NCBI GenBank assembly: GCA_030831475.1
Contig: JAURKY010000002.1
Location: 1 to 64,000, forward strand
Direction of reading: 5' to 3'
Length of the DNA stretch: 64,000 nt
Origin: Burkholderiales bacterium
Lineage (GTDB): Bacteria; Pseudomonadota; Gammaproteobacteria; Burkholderiales; Methylophilaceae
This document shows, in pieces, positions 1 to 9,354 of the stretch (position 1 is the first letter of the stretch; the number at the start of each line of letters is the position of its first letter). The notes beneath the pieces were generated by a model. The model had not been told where the DNA came from, searched no databases, and saw only the letters and a program-made list of their open reading frames with translations. A program made the translations under genes and the position numbers.

Positions 1-208
1 GAAGATCCCCTGCTTTCACCCGTAGGTCGTATGCGGTATTAGCCATCCTTTCGGATGGTTGTTCCCCACTACTAGGCACGTTCCGATATATTACTCACCC
101 GTTCGCCACTCGCCATCAGAGAGCAAGCTCTCCATGCTGCCGTTCGACTTGCATGTGTAAAGCATTCCGCCAGCGTTCAATCTGAGCCAGGATCAAACTC
201 TTCAGTTT
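1..208 (-). rRNA. rrs: 16S ribosomal RNA, 5' part (runs off the window)
   Basis: The reverse complement contains the universal 16S 5' segment (AGAGTTTGATCCTGGCTCAG at about 201-182), followed by the GAACGCTGGCGG block and helix 6-10 sequences. The mature 5' end is placed near 208 by comparison with the E. coli start AAATTGAAGAG; here it reads AAACTGAAGAG. Only about the first 208 bases are inside the window; the rest, with 23S and 5S, would lie beyond position 1. The variable-region sequence resembles Methylophilaceae-type betaproteobacteria, but this is recognition, not a search result. Confidence 0.97.
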
Positions 209-428
209 AATCTCTAACTTTATATATAGCTTTTAAAAGCTATTTAATCGCTTGTGCTTTATTACTCAAATTCATTTCAAGGTTAATTAGTTATTACTAA
301 TGTGGTCTTGTCACAAATGTTGCGTAAGCACTTAATTTTTGAGTCATAAGTCATACGACTTATTTTGATCTCGTCCATAAGTACTCACACTTATCAGTTA
401 TCTTATTGTTAAAGAACATTATCGATAT
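209..428 (-). promoter_or_regulatory. rRNA leader with boxA antitermination site
   Basis: This is the transcribed leader between tRNA-fMet and 16S rRNA. On the minus strand, positions 418-407 read TGTTCTTTAACA, which matches the NusB/NusE-binding boxA of rRNA operons (E. coli TGCTCTTTAACA). Further along, 346-363 can form a 7 bp hairpin with a 4-base loop, and 227-242 is a perfect 16 bp palindrome just before the 16S 5' end. The remaining leader probably pairs with sequence downstream of 16S to form the RNase III site, which cannot be checked because that end is outside the window. No gene is visible in this stretch. Confidence 0.85.
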
Positions 429-505
429 TGGTTGCGGGGACAGGATTTGAACCTGTGACCTTCGGGTTATGAGCCCGACGAGCTGCCAGACTGCTCCACC
501 CCGCG
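429..505 (-). tRNA. initiator tRNA-fMet (anticodon CAU)
   Basis: The 77-base cloverleaf has acceptor strand CGCGGGG, anticodon loop CUCAUAA and an encoded CCA end. Two initiator hallmarks are visible: the C1-A72 mismatch at the top of the acceptor stem, and three consecutive G-C pairs in the anticodon stem (GGG/CCC). It is therefore the formylated start tRNA and not an elongator Met tRNA. It lies between the rrn promoters and boxA, so it is transcribed as the first product of the rRNA operon and must be released by RNase P at 505 and by 3' processing near 429. Confidence 0.97.
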
Positions 506-533
506 ATCGATTTCACGGCTTAAAAAAAACCGT

Positions 534-552
534 TTTGCGTACTTGACGCAAA
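534..552 (-). other. 5' stem-loop behind rrn promoter P2
   Basis: On the minus strand a 7 bp stem (TTTGCGT / ACGCAAA) closes a 5-base loop. It begins 8 bases after the P2 -10 hexamer, so it would lie at the extreme 5' end of the P2 transcript. The next 19 bases toward the tRNA (533-515) form another stem of 7 pairs with a 5-base loop (ACGG..CCGT). The stem-loop closely resembles the one behind P1 in sequence, size and distance. Confidence 0.65.
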
Positions 553-560
553 GAGGTGAG

Positions 561-590
561 ATTCTAGCATCTTTTGAATTTTTGTGTCAA
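561..590 (-). promoter_or_regulatory. rrn promoter P2 (sigma-70 type)
   Basis: On the minus strand there is a perfect -35 hexamer TTGACA (590-585), an 18 bp spacer and an extended -10 element TGCTAGAAT (hexamer 566-561). The 8 bases after the -10 read CTCACCTC. It directs transcription into tRNA-fMet and 16S rRNA and is the proximal one of two tandem promoters, as in most proteobacterial rRNA operons. Confidence 0.85.
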
Positions 591-662
591 TTTAATTTAT
601 TGTTTTTTAGAGTAAAAAACATAAAAAAATGACTATTCAGAACCACTCAATATCAGTCTATT

Positions 663-681
663 TTTTGCGCATTACGCAAAA
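663..681 (-). other. 5' stem-loop behind rrn promoter P1
   Basis: A 7 bp stem (TTTTGCG / CGCAAAA) with a 5-base loop starts 8 bases after the P1 -10 hexamer. It is not followed by a U run on the minus strand, so it does not look like a terminator for htpG. It has the same 7-5-7 form, the same TTTGCG/CGCAAA core and the same distance from the -10 as the stem-loop at 534-552. Confidence 0.65.
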
Positions 682-689
682 GACGCGAG

Positions 690-718
690 ACTATAACAAG
701 GGGTTTTGGCAATGTCAA
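690..718 (-). promoter_or_regulatory. rrn promoter P1 with GC-rich discriminator
   Basis: On the minus strand, TTGACA (718-713), an exact 17 bp spacer and TATAGT (695-690) form a near-consensus sigma-70 promoter. The discriminator after the -10 is CTCGCGTC, GC-rich as expected of promoters under stringent (ppGpp/DksA) control. The A/T-rich bases upstream (719-745), between the promoter and the htpG stop codon, could act as an UP element. It is the distal promoter of the rRNA operon and starts right behind htpG. Confidence 0.88.
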
Positions 719-745
719 ACAAAAATTTCACTTTTTACACTTTTG

Positions 746-2626
746 TTACTTTATTAACAATTGATTGATGCGTTTAACGTAAGAAACAGGGTCTTCAAGC
801 TGCCCGCCCTCAGCTAAAATCGCTTGATCAAAAATCACCGATGCGTATTCATCAAAGTCGCTAGACTCTTTAAAGCCATCGAGCTTTTGAATTAGTGCAT
901 GCTTAGGGTTAATTTCAAGTGTGGGCTTATTTTCAGGGGTCTGCTGACCTGCCGCCTTTAAGATACGCTCTAAATTACCTGAGATATCATGCTCGCCAAC
1001 CACCAAGCATGAGGGTGAATCGGTTAAACGATGCGTGACTTTAACCTCTTTCACACGATCACCCAGGGAGGATTTGATTTTTTCAACGAGCGTCTTCGCA
1101 TCCGCTTCGACCTTTTTCTTCTCCTCTTTTTCTTTTTCCTCCTCAAGTTTGCCTAAATCAAGGTCACCCTTGGCAATGGATTGGAGTTTTTTACCGTTAA
1201 ATTCACTCAAGTTCGCAACAAGCCACTCGTCCACACGATCACCGAGCAGAAGCACCTCAATTTTTTTCTTCTTAAAGATCTCCAAATGCGGGCTATTTTT
1301 TGCCGCCACATAAGAATCGGCGGTGATGAAATAAATCGCCTCCTGTTCAGGCTTCATACGATCAATATAATCTTGCAAGGACACAATCTGATCTTCCGAT
1401 TCATCATAGGTTGATGAGAATCTTAAAAGTGAGGCTATTTTTTCTTTATTAACAAAGTCCTCGGCAGGGCCTTCCTTTAAGACGCGACCAAATTGACTCC
1501 AGAATTTTTTATAGTCCTCAGGTTTTTTCTTCGCCAAATCCTCTAACGAACTTAATATACGTTTTACTGAGCCTGAACGAATGGTCTCTACCTGCTTTGA
1601 GTCTTGAAGTATTTCGCGTGACACGTTTAAGGGTAAATCACTGCTATCGATGACACCTTTAATAAATCTTAAGTACTGGGGCATCAGTTTTTCATTGGCC
1701 TCCATGATAAAGATTCGTTTAACGTACAACTTAACGTTATGTTGACGCTCACGGTCATAAAGATCAAATGGTGCCTTAGACGGGATGTAAAAAAGCGTCG
1801 TGTATTCTTGTGTACCCTCGACTCGATTATGAAAATAAGCCAACGGGTCGTCTGAGTCATAAGAGATATTTTTATAGAACTCTTTATATTCTTTATCTTT
1901 GATGTCTTTCTTGTTTCGCGTCCAGATCGCTGATGCATCATTAACGGTCTCATCCTCATCCGTTTTAATCGATTCACCATCTTTAAAATCCGTCTTCTTC
2001 ATGGTGATCGGCAAGGTGATATGGTCAGAATATTTTTTGATGATTTCACGAAGTCGCCAATCATCAAGGAACTCATCCTCATCTTTTTTAAGGTGTAAGG
2101 TCACAGTCGTACCACGTGTTTTTTTCTCAATGGACTCCAGGGTAAACTCACCATCCCCTTTAGATTGCCATCTAAAAGCATCATTTTCACCGGCTTTTCT
2201 TGTTTCTAATGTCACCTCGTCAGCAACGATAAAGGCAGAGTAAAAACCCACACCAAACTGGCCAATCAAATGAGCATCTTTAGCCTGGTCACCACTTAAT
2301 TTGGTGAGGAACTCTTTGGTGCCCGAACGCGCGATGGTGCCAATATTCTCGACAATATCGTCACGACTCATACCAATGCCATTATCTGAGATACTGATGA
2401 TGCGATTTTTTTTGTCATAATCAACAGAAATCTTAAGCTCTGACTCACCTTCATAGAGCTTGTTGTCATTCAGTGCTTCAAATCTTAATTTATCCGCTGC
2501 ATCGCTCGCATTCGATATAAGTTCACGAATCGCTATCTCTTTATTGCTATAAAGCGAATGGATCATGAGATGGAGTAATTGTTTGACTTCCGTTTGAAAG
2601 TTAAGAGTTTCTTTTTTTGTTGCCAT
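746..2626 (-). CDS. htpG: HtpG, Hsp90-family chaperone
   Basis: ATP-dependent homodimeric chaperone of the cytoplasm that helps late folding of client proteins. At 626 residues it has the usual bacterial length. The N-terminal GHKL ATPase domain shows the catalytic Glu35 and Mg-coordinating Asn39 in [10 protein letters not shown], then the DNGIGM motif near residue 80 and the [11 protein letters not shown] lid/G-box near 122. Middle and C-terminal dimerisation domains follow. The gene stands alone behind a sigma-32 promoter (2659-2686) and runs toward the rRNA operon, whose P1 promoter starts 28 bp past the stop codon. No terminator is visible between them, so heat-shock transcripts may read into the rRNA operon. 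Confidence 0.98.
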   Translation of the reverse strand: MATKKETLNFQTEVKQLLHLMIHSLYSNKEIAIRELISNASDAADKLRFEALNDNKLYEGESELKISVDYDKKNRIISISDNGIGMSRDDIVENIGTIARSGTKEFLTKLSGDQAKDAHLIGQFGVGFYSAFIVADEVTLETRKAGENDAFRWQSKGDGEFTLESIEKKTRGTTVTLHLKKDEDEFLDDWRLREIIKKYSDHITLPITMKKTDFKDGESIKTDEDETVNDASAIWTRNKKDIKDKEYKEFYKNISYDSDDPLAYFHNRVEGTQEYTTLFYIPSKAPFDLYDRERQHNVKLYVKRIFIMEANEKLMPQYLRFIKGVIDSSDLPLNVSREILQDSKQVETIRSGSVKRILSSLEDLAKKKPEDYKKFWSQFGRVLKEGPAEDFVNKEKIASLLRFSSTYDESEDQIVSLQDYIDRMKPEQEAIYFITADSYVAAKNSPHLEIFKKKKIEVLLLGDRVDEWLVANLSEFNGKKLQSIAKGDLDLGKLEEEKEKEEKKKVEADAKTLVEKIKSSLGDRVKEVKVTHRLTDSPSCLVVGEHDISGNLERILKAAGQQTPENKPTLEINPKHALIQKLDGFKESSDFDEYASVIFDQAILAEGGQLEDPVSYVKRINQLLIK

Positions 2627-2658
2627 AGTTATTCCGAAATAATTAAAAATTTATTTTT

Positions 2659-2686
2659 ATATGGGGGTAAAAAAATGAATTTCAAG
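2659..2686 (-). promoter_or_regulatory. sigma-32 (RpoH) promoter of htpG
   Basis: On the minus strand, CTTGAAA (2686-2680), a 13 bp spacer and CCCCATAT (2666-2659) match the heat-shock consensus (CTTGAAA, N11-16, CCCCATnT) in every defined position. The -35 lies only 6 bp below the tcdA stop codon. The same two blocks with the same spacing occur before grpE and dnaK. Confidence 0.92.
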
Positions 2687-2692
2687 GTTGAT

Positions 2693-3409
2693 TTATAGGT
2701 TGTTCATCGCATAAGCGGCGGCAAAAAAACCAAAGGTAGCCGTGACATTCATGCTCGATCCATAACCCTCACAGCCTAGGCCATGAATTTGCGAAGAATC
2801 GCATACTTCGGGCTTCTTTAAGACCTCAGGCGAAAATACAACGGGAATCTTTTTTTTGGCTTTCATTTTATTAAAATGCTGCCTGACTTTAGCAATTAAT
2901 TTATCCCCGTGCGTACTCTTAAGATCGGCTATCATGATTTTCTGAGGATCTACCCGCCCTCCAGCACCCCCGGTGGTTACAAATCGAATTTTATTGTTTA
3001 AGCAAAATTCAATAAGGGCAATTTTTACTTGGGCCTGATCGATCGCATCAATCACAAAGTCATAGACGGGTAAAATTAAGCTCGATAAATTATCGATGGT
3101 GATAAAATCATCGATGCAGTTGACCTTCACATTAGGATTAATTGATAAGGCTCTACTTTTCATAACCTCAATTTTAGATGCACCCAGAGTCTCGTTTATG
3201 GCATGAATCTGTCGATTCATGTTTGACTCAGCAATGTGATCCATATCAATAAGCGTTAATTCGCCCACACCATGCCTGACTAAAGACTCAACAGCCCATG
3301 ACCCAACACCTCCAATGCCTATCACACAAAAATGACTTTGATTTAAGCGTTGCGCATAATCATGACCGTAAAGCCTTGAAGTTCCGCCAAAGCGTCTAGA
3401 GAGATCCAT
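2693..3409 (-). CDS. tcdA: tRNA threonylcarbamoyladenosine dehydratase (TcdA/CsdL)
   Basis: ThiF/E1-like enzyme that uses ATP to cyclise t6A at position 37 of tRNAs to ct6A. The nucleotide-binding loop GIGGVGSWAVE lies at about residues 32-42, followed by the LTLIDMDHI strand and the NRQIHA motif typical of TcdA. The C-terminal hydrophobic stretch (TATFGFFAAAYAM) corresponds to the membrane-associating tail of the family. At 238 residues it is slightly shorter than the E. coli protein (268). The start codon overlaps the acpS stop by one base (TAATG), so it is the last gene of the lepA-to-acpS series. Confidence 0.92.
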   Translation of the reverse strand: MDLSRRFGGTSRLYGHDYAQRLNQSHFCVIGIGGVGSWAVESLVRHGVGELTLIDMDHIAESNMNRQIHAINETLGASKIEVMKSRALSINPNVKVNCIDDFITIDNLSSLILPVYDFVIDAIDQAQVKIALIEFCLNNKIRFVTTGGAGGRVDPQKIMIADLKSTHGDKLIAKVRQHFNKMKAKKKIPVVFSPEVLKKPEVCDSSQIHGLGCEGYGSSMNVTATFGFFAAAYAMNNL

Positions 3410-3789
3410 TAGCCTTGCTCAAGAATGACAAAAGCGACTGCAATATTCTTTTCATCAGAAATCGAAAGGTGGCTAAATTTAATATTGAGCTTCTCCATTT
3501 TTTTTTCTAATTCAACATTGAACTTCAAAAAAGGTTTACCCAGGTCATCATGATCAATTTCAATAGCTTGTAAATTCACCTCCCCTCTCAAACCATGGCC
3601 CATCGCCTTAGCAAATGCCTCTTTAGCAGCAAAGCGTTTGGCTAAAAAATTCTCTTTAATTTTTGAATCATTAAACATTTGCATCTCATTGGGCGTTAAT
3701 ATTTTTTTAGCCAACGATTCCCCGTACTTACTATGGGACTCTCGCATTCGAGAAACCTCAACCACATCTGTGCCAATGCCAAAGATCAT
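3409..3789 (-). CDS. acpS: holo-[acyl-carrier-protein] synthase
   Basis: Transfers the 4'-phosphopantetheine arm from coenzyme A to a serine of acyl carrier protein, activating fatty acid synthesis. The two Mg-binding motifs of the family are visible: GIGTDVVE with Asp8, and [13 protein letters not shown] near residue 57. At 126 residues it has the typical length. It overlaps the pdxJ stop by four bases (ATGA) and abuts tcdA, indicating translational coupling. The pairing pdxJ-acpS is conserved in beta- and gammaproteobacteria. Confidence 0.97.
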   Translation of the reverse strand: MIFGIGTDVVEVSRMRESHSKYGESLAKKILTPNEMQMFNDSKIKENFLAKRFAAKEAFAKAMGHGLRGEVNLQAIEIDHDDLGKPFLKFNVELEKKMEKLNIKFSHLSISDEKNIAVAFVILEQG

Positions 3790-4511
3790 GATGAGGCACT
3801 CTCTAGAATAATTTTTTTCATACGCTTGACAGCAATATCCCAGCCTACAAAGATGGCCTCCGCCACAATGGCATGGCCAATATTTAGCTCATCAAGTATT
3901 TGAATCTGGGCTATCTTTTGAACATTGGTGTAATGAAGACCATGGCCTGCATTGACAATCAAACCTCGCTCATGAGCATAAAAAGCAGCTTGTTTAATTT
4001 TATTGAGTTCCTGATCTTGTAAATCCCCATCCATAAGATCTGCAAAATGCCCCGTATGTAATTCGATCACAGGGGCTTTCAGTTTGATGGCAGCATCGAT
4101 TTGATGGATATCAGGGGCAATAAACAGTGATACCCGAATACCCGCTTCGGCTAATTTTTTAGTGACCTTAGCCACTTGATCATAGTGACTTATGACATCC
4201 AAGCCACCCTCGGTGGTTCGCTCTTCACGTCTTTCGGGAACCAAACACACATCTTCAGGCTTGACATCAAGTGCGATGGATAACATCTCATCGGTTGCAG
4301 CCATCTCAAGATTCATTTTAGTTTTTAGTAAGGGTTTGAGTTCATATAGATCCCTATCTTGCATATGACGACGATCTTCGCGTAAGTGCAATGTGATGCT
4401 GTCCGCACCCGCTTTTTCTGCCAATACTGCGGCATCAACAATGCTTGGGTAATTTGTACCGCGGGCTTGTCTAATGGTTGCAATATGATCAATGTTGACA
4501 CCTAATTTCAT
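3786..4511 (-). CDS. pdxJ: pyridoxine 5'-phosphate synthase
   Basis: Condenses 1-deoxyxylulose 5-phosphate with 3-amino-2-oxopropyl phosphate to form pyridoxine 5'-phosphate in the DXP-dependent vitamin B6 pathway. The N-terminal [15 protein letters not shown] and the following [12 protein letters not shown] segment are diagnostic of PdxJ. The phosphate-binding part [10 protein letters not shown] lies near residue 185. At 241 residues, a TIM-barrel of normal length. It sits 8 bp after recO and overlaps acpS by 4 bases. Confidence 0.97.
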   Translation of the reverse strand: MKLGVNIDHIATIRQARGTNYPSIVDAAVLAEKAGADSITLHLREDRRHMQDRDLYELKPLLKTKMNLEMAATDEMLSIALDVKPEDVCLVPERREERTTEGGLDVISHYDQVAKVTKKLAEAGIRVSLFIAPDIHQIDAAIKLKAPVIELHTGHFADLMDGDLQDQELNKIKQAAFYAHERGLIVNAGHGLHYTNVQKIAQIQILDELNIGHAIVAEAIFVGWDIAVKRMKKIILESASS

Positions 4512-4519
4512 TTTAATGC

Positions 4520-5236
4520 TTATGCATCTCCTAATTGTGAAAACAATTTTTTTGAATTAAGGGATTTATCGCCCAAATAAAAAGCTATAAGGTAGCGCAT
4601 CAATTGTTTACTCTGTTTTTGTGTTTCACTTCTTGTAAAATCATTTTGAGCCATATCATACAACGTTTGCCCTGAAACCATTTGGGCATAACCATTTTTT
4701 TTGTTTAATGTGGGTCCCGAACCTGCTTCATAAGCGTACATTTGATTCAGTTGAATCGGCTTAGACTCATTATCCTGACTTAACATCACCTCATAACCTA
4801 ATTCTTTTAAAAGCCTTAATTCGAACTGTCTAAGTGTGATATCTAATGACTCTAACTGTGCCAATTTTCTAATGGTTTCATCATAATAATTAAAGAGTTC
4901 CTCGTGAGGATCCTCTTTAGGCAGCAATCTTAATAAAAGCTCATTAATGTAAAAGCCGCAGACTAAAGCATCGCCCTTGAGCGTATTTAATGGGCTACTC
5001 CATTCAATTGAATTTAGGGTTTTAAGCTCCTGGCTTCCTGACCAGTTTGCCTCAAGACGCTGAAATGATTGAAGCATACCCCGTAATGATGAATGAGGCC
5101 TTCTAGCCCCCTTAGCAACCGCAGAAATACGACCATAATTTTTCGAAAAAATATCAACGATCAGGCTAGATTCTTTAAAGGGATAACTATGCAAAATATA
5201 GATATCTTGATTTTCAAACCTTAATGTTTTTACCAT
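4520..5236 (-). CDS. recO: DNA repair protein RecO
   Basis: RecO loads RecA onto SSB-coated single-stranded DNA together with RecR and anneals complementary strands. The protein has the N-terminal OB-fold (residues about 1-80, with [30 protein letters not shown] typical of the family, interrupted here only by standard substitutions) and a helical C-terminal domain. At 238 residues it has normal length. No cysteine zinc motif is visible, as in other proteobacterial RecO proteins. It lies 3 bp after era in the conserved rnc-era-recO-pdxJ order. Confidence 0.92.
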   Translation of the reverse strand: MVKTLRFENQDIYILHSYPFKESSLIVDIFSKNYGRISAVAKGARRPHSSLRGMLQSFQRLEANWSGSQELKTLNSIEWSSPLNTLKGDALVCGFYINELLLRLLPKEDPHEELFNYYDETIRKLAQLESLDITLRQFELRLLKELGYEVMLSQDNESKPIQLNQMYAYEAGSGPTLNKKNGYAQMVSGQTLYDMAQNDFTRSETQKQSKQLMRYLIAFYLGDKSLNSKKLFSQLGDA

Positions 5237-5239
5237 GAT

Positions 5240-6130
5240 CTACAAACCCAATGATTTCAAAGCCCTTTGATCATCCGCCCATCCTTTTTGGACTTTAACC
5301 CACACCTCAAGCCATACTTTTGCCCCAAAAAGAGCCTCCATATCCTTCCTTGATTTTGAGGATATATCTTTGAGTCGGTCACCCTTCTTGCCAATAATCA
5401 TGGGTTTGTGTGATTCCCGATCAACAATGATGGCAGCATAAATTCGCCTTAAACCCTCGGGGGTTTCTTCAAACTTTTCAATCTCAACAGCGACCGAGTA
5501 TGGCAGCTCTTGTCCGGTTAACCTAAAGACCTTTTCTCGTATAATTTCTGCAGCTAAAAAACGTTCATTTTTATCGGTCAATTCATCATCTTCATAGATA
5601 AAGTCTTGTTCAGGTAAAAAATCCCGGATGAGATTTTGTAGCTCCGTCAGGCTCAACTTTTTTTTAACGCTAATGGGCACAATATGTTGAAAACGTTTAT
5701 ACGAATCGTAGTCCTCGATCATTTTTAATAACTTTGATTTATCTTTAATCAGGTCAATTTTATTGATTGCAAGTATTGCTTGACTGTCCTTAGGAATCAT
5801 TTCAATCAGTTTTTTTTCAATGTCATTTGATCGATTCGACTCGGTTAGAAATAAAATAACATCCACATCTTTTAAGGCTTGAACAACGGTTTTATTCATA
5901 TTCTTATTCATCTGATTTTGATACTTTTGTTGATAACCGGGTGTGTCCACAAAAATAAATTGAGCATTTTCAGAGGTATGAATACCAATTAATTGGTAAC
6001 GCGTTGTTTGAGATTTGTTTGACGTGATGCTAAGTTTGGATCCAACAAAATGATTAAGCAAGGATGATTTACCAACATTAGGCTGGCCAATTATGGCAAC
6101 AGTGCCGCATTTTTTCATCTGGACACTCAT
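5240..6130 (-). CDS. era: GTPase Era
   Basis: Essential GTPase that binds the 3' end of 16S rRNA and checks 30S subunit assembly. The G1 P-loop GQPNVGKSS is at about residues 15-23, G3 DTPGYQ near 61, and G4 NKID near 122. The C-terminal KH RNA-binding domain carries GKKGDRLKDI near 245. At 296 residues it has the expected length. Its start overlaps the rnc stop (ATGA), and AAAGG lies a few bases upstream. Pairing with rnc links rRNA processing and subunit maturation. Confidence 0.98.
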   Translation of the reverse strand: MSVQMKKCGTVAIIGQPNVGKSSLLNHFVGSKLSITSNKSQTTRYQLIGIHTSENAQFIFVDTPGYQQKYQNQMNKNMNKTVVQALKDVDVILFLTESNRSNDIEKKLIEMIPKDSQAILAINKIDLIKDKSKLLKMIEDYDSYKRFQHIVPISVKKKLSLTELQNLIRDFLPEQDFIYEDDELTDKNERFLAAEIIREKVFRLTGQELPYSVAVEIEKFEETPEGLRRIYAAIIVDRESHKPMIIGKKGDRLKDISSKSRKDMEALFGAKVWLEVWVKVQKGWADDQRALKSLGL

Positions 6131-6810
6131 GATGCCTTTCTTTTAAAAAGTTTAATGGCGCTGGATGCTGCCATTTGTTCAGCGACTTTTCGACTCGAGC
6201 CCTTACCTTGAGTCGATATATCAAGCTTATCAATCCTGCAAGTAACCTCGAAATGTTGGGCATGAGCCTCGCCTGAAATATTAATAACCTCATAGCTTGG
6301 TCTATCAATTTTTTGAGCCTGCAGAAGCTCTTGTAAAATCGACTTTGGATCTTTTTCAATTTTTTTAGGATCAATATTTTTAATAAGATCATGAAACCAG
6401 AGCTTGATCATTGACCTTGAAGCATCCAGTCCACTATCTAAGAAAATTGCAGCAAGAATGGCTTCCATACAATCAGCTAGGATAGAGGGTCGTCTCCAGC
6501 CTGCACTTTTTAACTCGCCTTCACCGAGCTTGATATATTCACCAAGATCCAACTTTAATGCAATATCACTGAGTGTTTTTGATTTAACCAAATCCGATCG
6601 TAATCGACTCAAGTCACCCTCAGGTAAATTAGGAAATTTATGAAAAAGGCTCTCAGCGATTAAAAAATTAAGGATGCTGTCGCCAAGAAATTCAAGGCGC
6701 TCATTATTTTTGCCTTTAAAACTCCTGTGGGTAAGGGCATGCTCTAATAACGTGATGTCTTGAAACTGATAATTGATCTTCTTTTGCAGTTGATTTAATT
6801 TTAAATCCAT
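6127..6810 (-). CDS. rnc: ribonuclease III
   Basis: Double-strand-specific endoribonuclease that cuts rRNA precursors and structured mRNAs. The catalytic signature RLEFLGDSILNF lies at about residues 38-49 and the second metal-binding region DCMEAILAAIFLD near 113. A double-stranded RNA-binding domain fills residues about 155-227. At 227 residues it has normal length. Two bases separate it from lepB. Given the rRNA operon at the start of the window, its substrate leader is close by. Confidence 0.98.
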   Translation of the reverse strand: MDLKLNQLQKKINYQFQDITLLEHALTHRSFKGKNNERLEFLGDSILNFLIAESLFHKFPNLPEGDLSRLRSDLVKSKTLSDIALKLDLGEYIKLGEGELKSAGWRRPSILADCMEAILAAIFLDSGLDASRSMIKLWFHDLIKNIDPKKIEKDPKSILQELLQAQKIDRPSYEVINISGEAHAQHFEVTCRIDKLDISTQGKGSSRKVAEQMAASSAIKLFKRKAS

Positions 6811-6812
6811 AA

Positions 6813-7553
6813 CTACTTGATAAGATTTCCAATCCTTGAAGGTTCGCCAAAATTAAGCCAAATAACCCAAGCCTTACCGACCAAATATTCTTCAGGCACA
6901 AAACCCCAGACTCGACTATCCGATGAATTATCTCGATTATCACCCATCGCTAAATAATGACCCTCGGGTACTTTAAAATGAAAATCCCGATCCGGTAAAT
7001 CATGCAGTAAAATTGAATGCTCTGTATCGTTATGCTTTACCAAGTATTCATCCGCGGTAGCAATTTGGTAATCATTGATGTTGTATAGGTACTGTCCCAC
7101 AGAAAATTGTTCGATCTTCTCCCCATTAATCGTGAGTTGCTTATTTTCATAACGAATATCATCACCTGGCAGGCCAATAACACGCTTGATGTAATCAATG
7201 CTTGGATCAACTGGGTAATGAAAAACAAAAACTTCGCCTCTTTGAGGCAGGCCAACAGGCACTAACTGAATATTAAAGACAGGCAATCTTAATCCATAAC
7301 TAAATTTATTCACCGCAATAAAATCACCTGCAATTAATGTCGGCATCATAGAGCCAGAAGGGATTTTAAAGGGTTCTACGATGAAAGTACGAATCACGAA
7401 AACAAGCAAAAGGATTGGGAAAAAACTTTTCGAATACTCAATGATGACATTCTGTTTTTTACCTGGGTTTTTTTTACCCCAAACAAGCTTATCTAGAGTC
7501 CAAATCAGTCCTGTAAAGAAAGTGGCTGCCATTAAAATTGCCGCAAAAATCAT
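6813..7553 (-). CDS. lepB: signal peptidase I
   Basis: Inner-membrane serine protease that removes signal peptides from exported proteins. Two N-terminal membrane segments (about residues 3-20 and 44-62) precede the catalytic domain. The Ser-Lys dyad is visible as SGSMMPT (nucleophile Ser) and YIKRVIGLPGD (general-base Lys), with the C-terminal box MGDNRDNSSDSR. At 246 residues it is shorter than the E. coli enzyme (324) but usual for many betaproteobacteria. It follows lepA with abutting ends. Confidence 0.97.
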   Translation of the reverse strand: MIFAAILMAATFFTGLIWTLDKLVWGKKNPGKKQNVIIEYSKSFFPILLLVFVIRTFIVEPFKIPSGSMMPTLIAGDFIAVNKFSYGLRLPVFNIQLVPVGLPQRGEVFVFHYPVDPSIDYIKRVIGLPGDDIRYENKQLTINGEKIEQFSVGQYLYNINDYQIATADEYLVKHNDTEHSILLHDLPDRDFHFKVPEGHYLAMGDNRDNSSDSRVWGFVPEEYLVGKAWVIWLNFGEPSRIGNLIK

Positions 7554-9344
7554 TTATTCATCTACCTGTAAAATTGCCAAAAAGGCTTCTTGAGGGATCT
7601 CAACATTACCTACCTGCTTCATGCGTTTTTTACCCTCTTTTTGTTTTTCTAAAAGTTTACGTTTCCTTGTTACATCACCACCATAACATTTAGCCAAAAC
7701 ATTTTTTCGCATCGCCTTGACCGTTTCTCTTGCAATGATATTAGCACCAATTGCAGCCTGAATTGCAACATCAAACATCTGCCTTGGAATTAATGATCTC
7801 ATTTTGGCTGCCAATTCTCGAGCCCTATACTGACTGCTTGCGCGATGGACAATTAAAGATAAGGCGTCTACCCTGTCTCCATTAACCATAATATCGAGCT
7901 TCACAAGGTCAGCGCACCTAAATTCAATAAATTCATAGTCCATCGACGCATACCCCCTCGAAACTGATTTTAAGCGATCAAAAAAATCCAAAACCACTTC
8001 GTTTAAAGGAATCTCATAGGTCAACATGACTTGACGCCCCATGTACTGCATATTCTTTTGCACACCTCTCTTGCCATTGGTTAGGGTCATCACGGGGCCC
8101 ACATACTCATTCGGTAAGAGAATCTTGAGCTGAATGATAGGCTCACGTATTTCCTCAATTTTTGATAAATCAGGTAATCTTGATGGGTTCTCGATAAATT
8201 GGCTTTCACCACTCTTTAGTAACAACTCATAAACAACGGTTGGAGCTGTCGTAATAAGATCCATCTCGTACTCTCGTTCAAGACGCTCTTGAACGATATC
8301 CATATGGAGTAATCCTAAGAAGCCACACCTAAAGCCAAAGCCCAAGGCTGTTGAGTTCTCTGCCTCAAAGGAGAGTGAGGAGTCATTGAGCTGTAATTTT
8401 TCGAGTGCTGTTCTTAAATTATCAAACTGATTAGACTCAACCGGATAAAGGCCAGCAAACACCTGAGGTTTAATCTCTTTAAACCCTGGCAAAGCTTTAT
8501 CTGCCTTGTTTCTAGCCAAAGTGATGGTATCACCCACTTTTGCGCTAGATAGCTCTTTGATGCCTGCTACCACAAACCCAACCTCACCTGCCGATAAGGA
8601 TTCTATAAGAACTGACTTGGGCGTGAATACACCAATTTGTTCACATAAATACTCATCCTTGGTCGCCATGAGCTGAATTCTATCTTTTGGTTTGAGCTCT
8701 CCATCCACCACTCTCACCAACATCACCACACCCACATAATTATCAAACCATGCATCAATGACCAATGCCTTTAAGGGATTACTAAGATTACCCTTGGGTG
8801 GTGGTATTTTTTTAACGACGGTCTCTAGAATATCTTCAATGCCTTGCCCTGTTTTTGCAGAGCAAGGGATCGCATCATGGGCATCAATACCAATCACATC
8901 CTCGATTTCTTGTTTGACTCTGTCAGGCTCAGCAGATGCGAGGTCAATTTTATTTAAAACAGGAAACACCTCCACATTTTGATCAAGGGCTGTATAACAA
9001 TTAGCAACGGTTTGAGCCTCAACACCCTGCGAGGCGTCCACCACAAGAATACCCCCCTCGCAAGCCGCAAGCGATCGACTGACCTCGTAAGTAAAATCAA
9101 CATGGCCAGGTGTATCAATCAAATTAAAGGTGTAGATGGATTGGTCCTTAGCCTTGTACTTTAGGGTGACTGTTTGAGCCTTAATGGTAATGCCACGCTC
9201 ACGCTCAAGGTCCATCGAGTCTAGCACCTGCTCTTCCATCTCTCGCTCAGTCAATCCACCGCAATGCTGAATAATGCGGTCAGCTAGCGTCGATTTACCA
9301 TGATCAATATGAGCAATGATTGAAAAATTTCTTATTAATTCCAT
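7554..9344 (-). CDS. lepA: elongation factor 4 (LepA)
   Basis: Ribosome-associated translational GTPase (EF-4) that acts on 30S biogenesis/initiation and on stalled ribosomes. The GTPase motifs are AHIDHGKST (about residues 11-19), DTPGHVDF (about 77) and NKIDLASA (about 131). The EF-G-like domains and the LepA-specific C-terminal domain, with the segment [20 protein letters not shown], follow. At 596 residues it has the standard length. It heads the lepA-lepB-rnc-era-recO-pdxJ-acpS-tcdA run and is separated from mucD by an 84 bp gap that contains a strong terminator. Confidence 0.98.
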   Translation of the reverse strand: MELIRNFSIIAHIDHGKSTLADRIIQHCGGLTEREMEEQVLDSMDLERERGITIKAQTVTLKYKAKDQSIYTFNLIDTPGHVDFTYEVSRSLAACEGGILVVDASQGVEAQTVANCYTALDQNVEVFPVLNKIDLASAEPDRVKQEIEDVIGIDAHDAIPCSAKTGQGIEDILETVVKKIPPPKGNLSNPLKALVIDAWFDNYVGVVMLVRVVDGELKPKDRIQLMATKDEYLCEQIGVFTPKSVLIESLSAGEVGFVVAGIKELSSAKVGDTITLARNKADKALPGFKEIKPQVFAGLYPVESNQFDNLRTALEKLQLNDSSLSFEAENSTALGFGFRCGFLGLLHMDIVQERLEREYEMDLITTAPTVVYELLLKSGESQFIENPSRLPDLSKIEEIREPIIQLKILLPNEYVGPVMTLTNGKRGVQKNMQYMGRQVMLTYEIPLNEVVLDFFDRLKSVSRGYASMDYEFIEFRCADLVKLDIMVNGDRVDALSLIVHRASSQYRARELAAKMRSLIPRQMFDVAIQAAIGANIIARETVKAMRKNVLAKCYGGDVTRKRKLLEKQKEGKKRMKQVGNVEIPQEAFLAILQVDE

Positions 9345-9354
9345 AGGTTAAGTC

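Noticed and set aside
663-681. Hairpin as the htpG terminator
   Set aside because: It has no U run on the minus strand and lies downstream of rrn P1.
1684-1980. ORFs opposite or out of frame within htpG and similar ones in dnaK, ftsH, carB
   Set aside because: They lie wholly within strong conserved genes, have no ribosome-binding sites and show biased low-complexity translations, so they are shadows.
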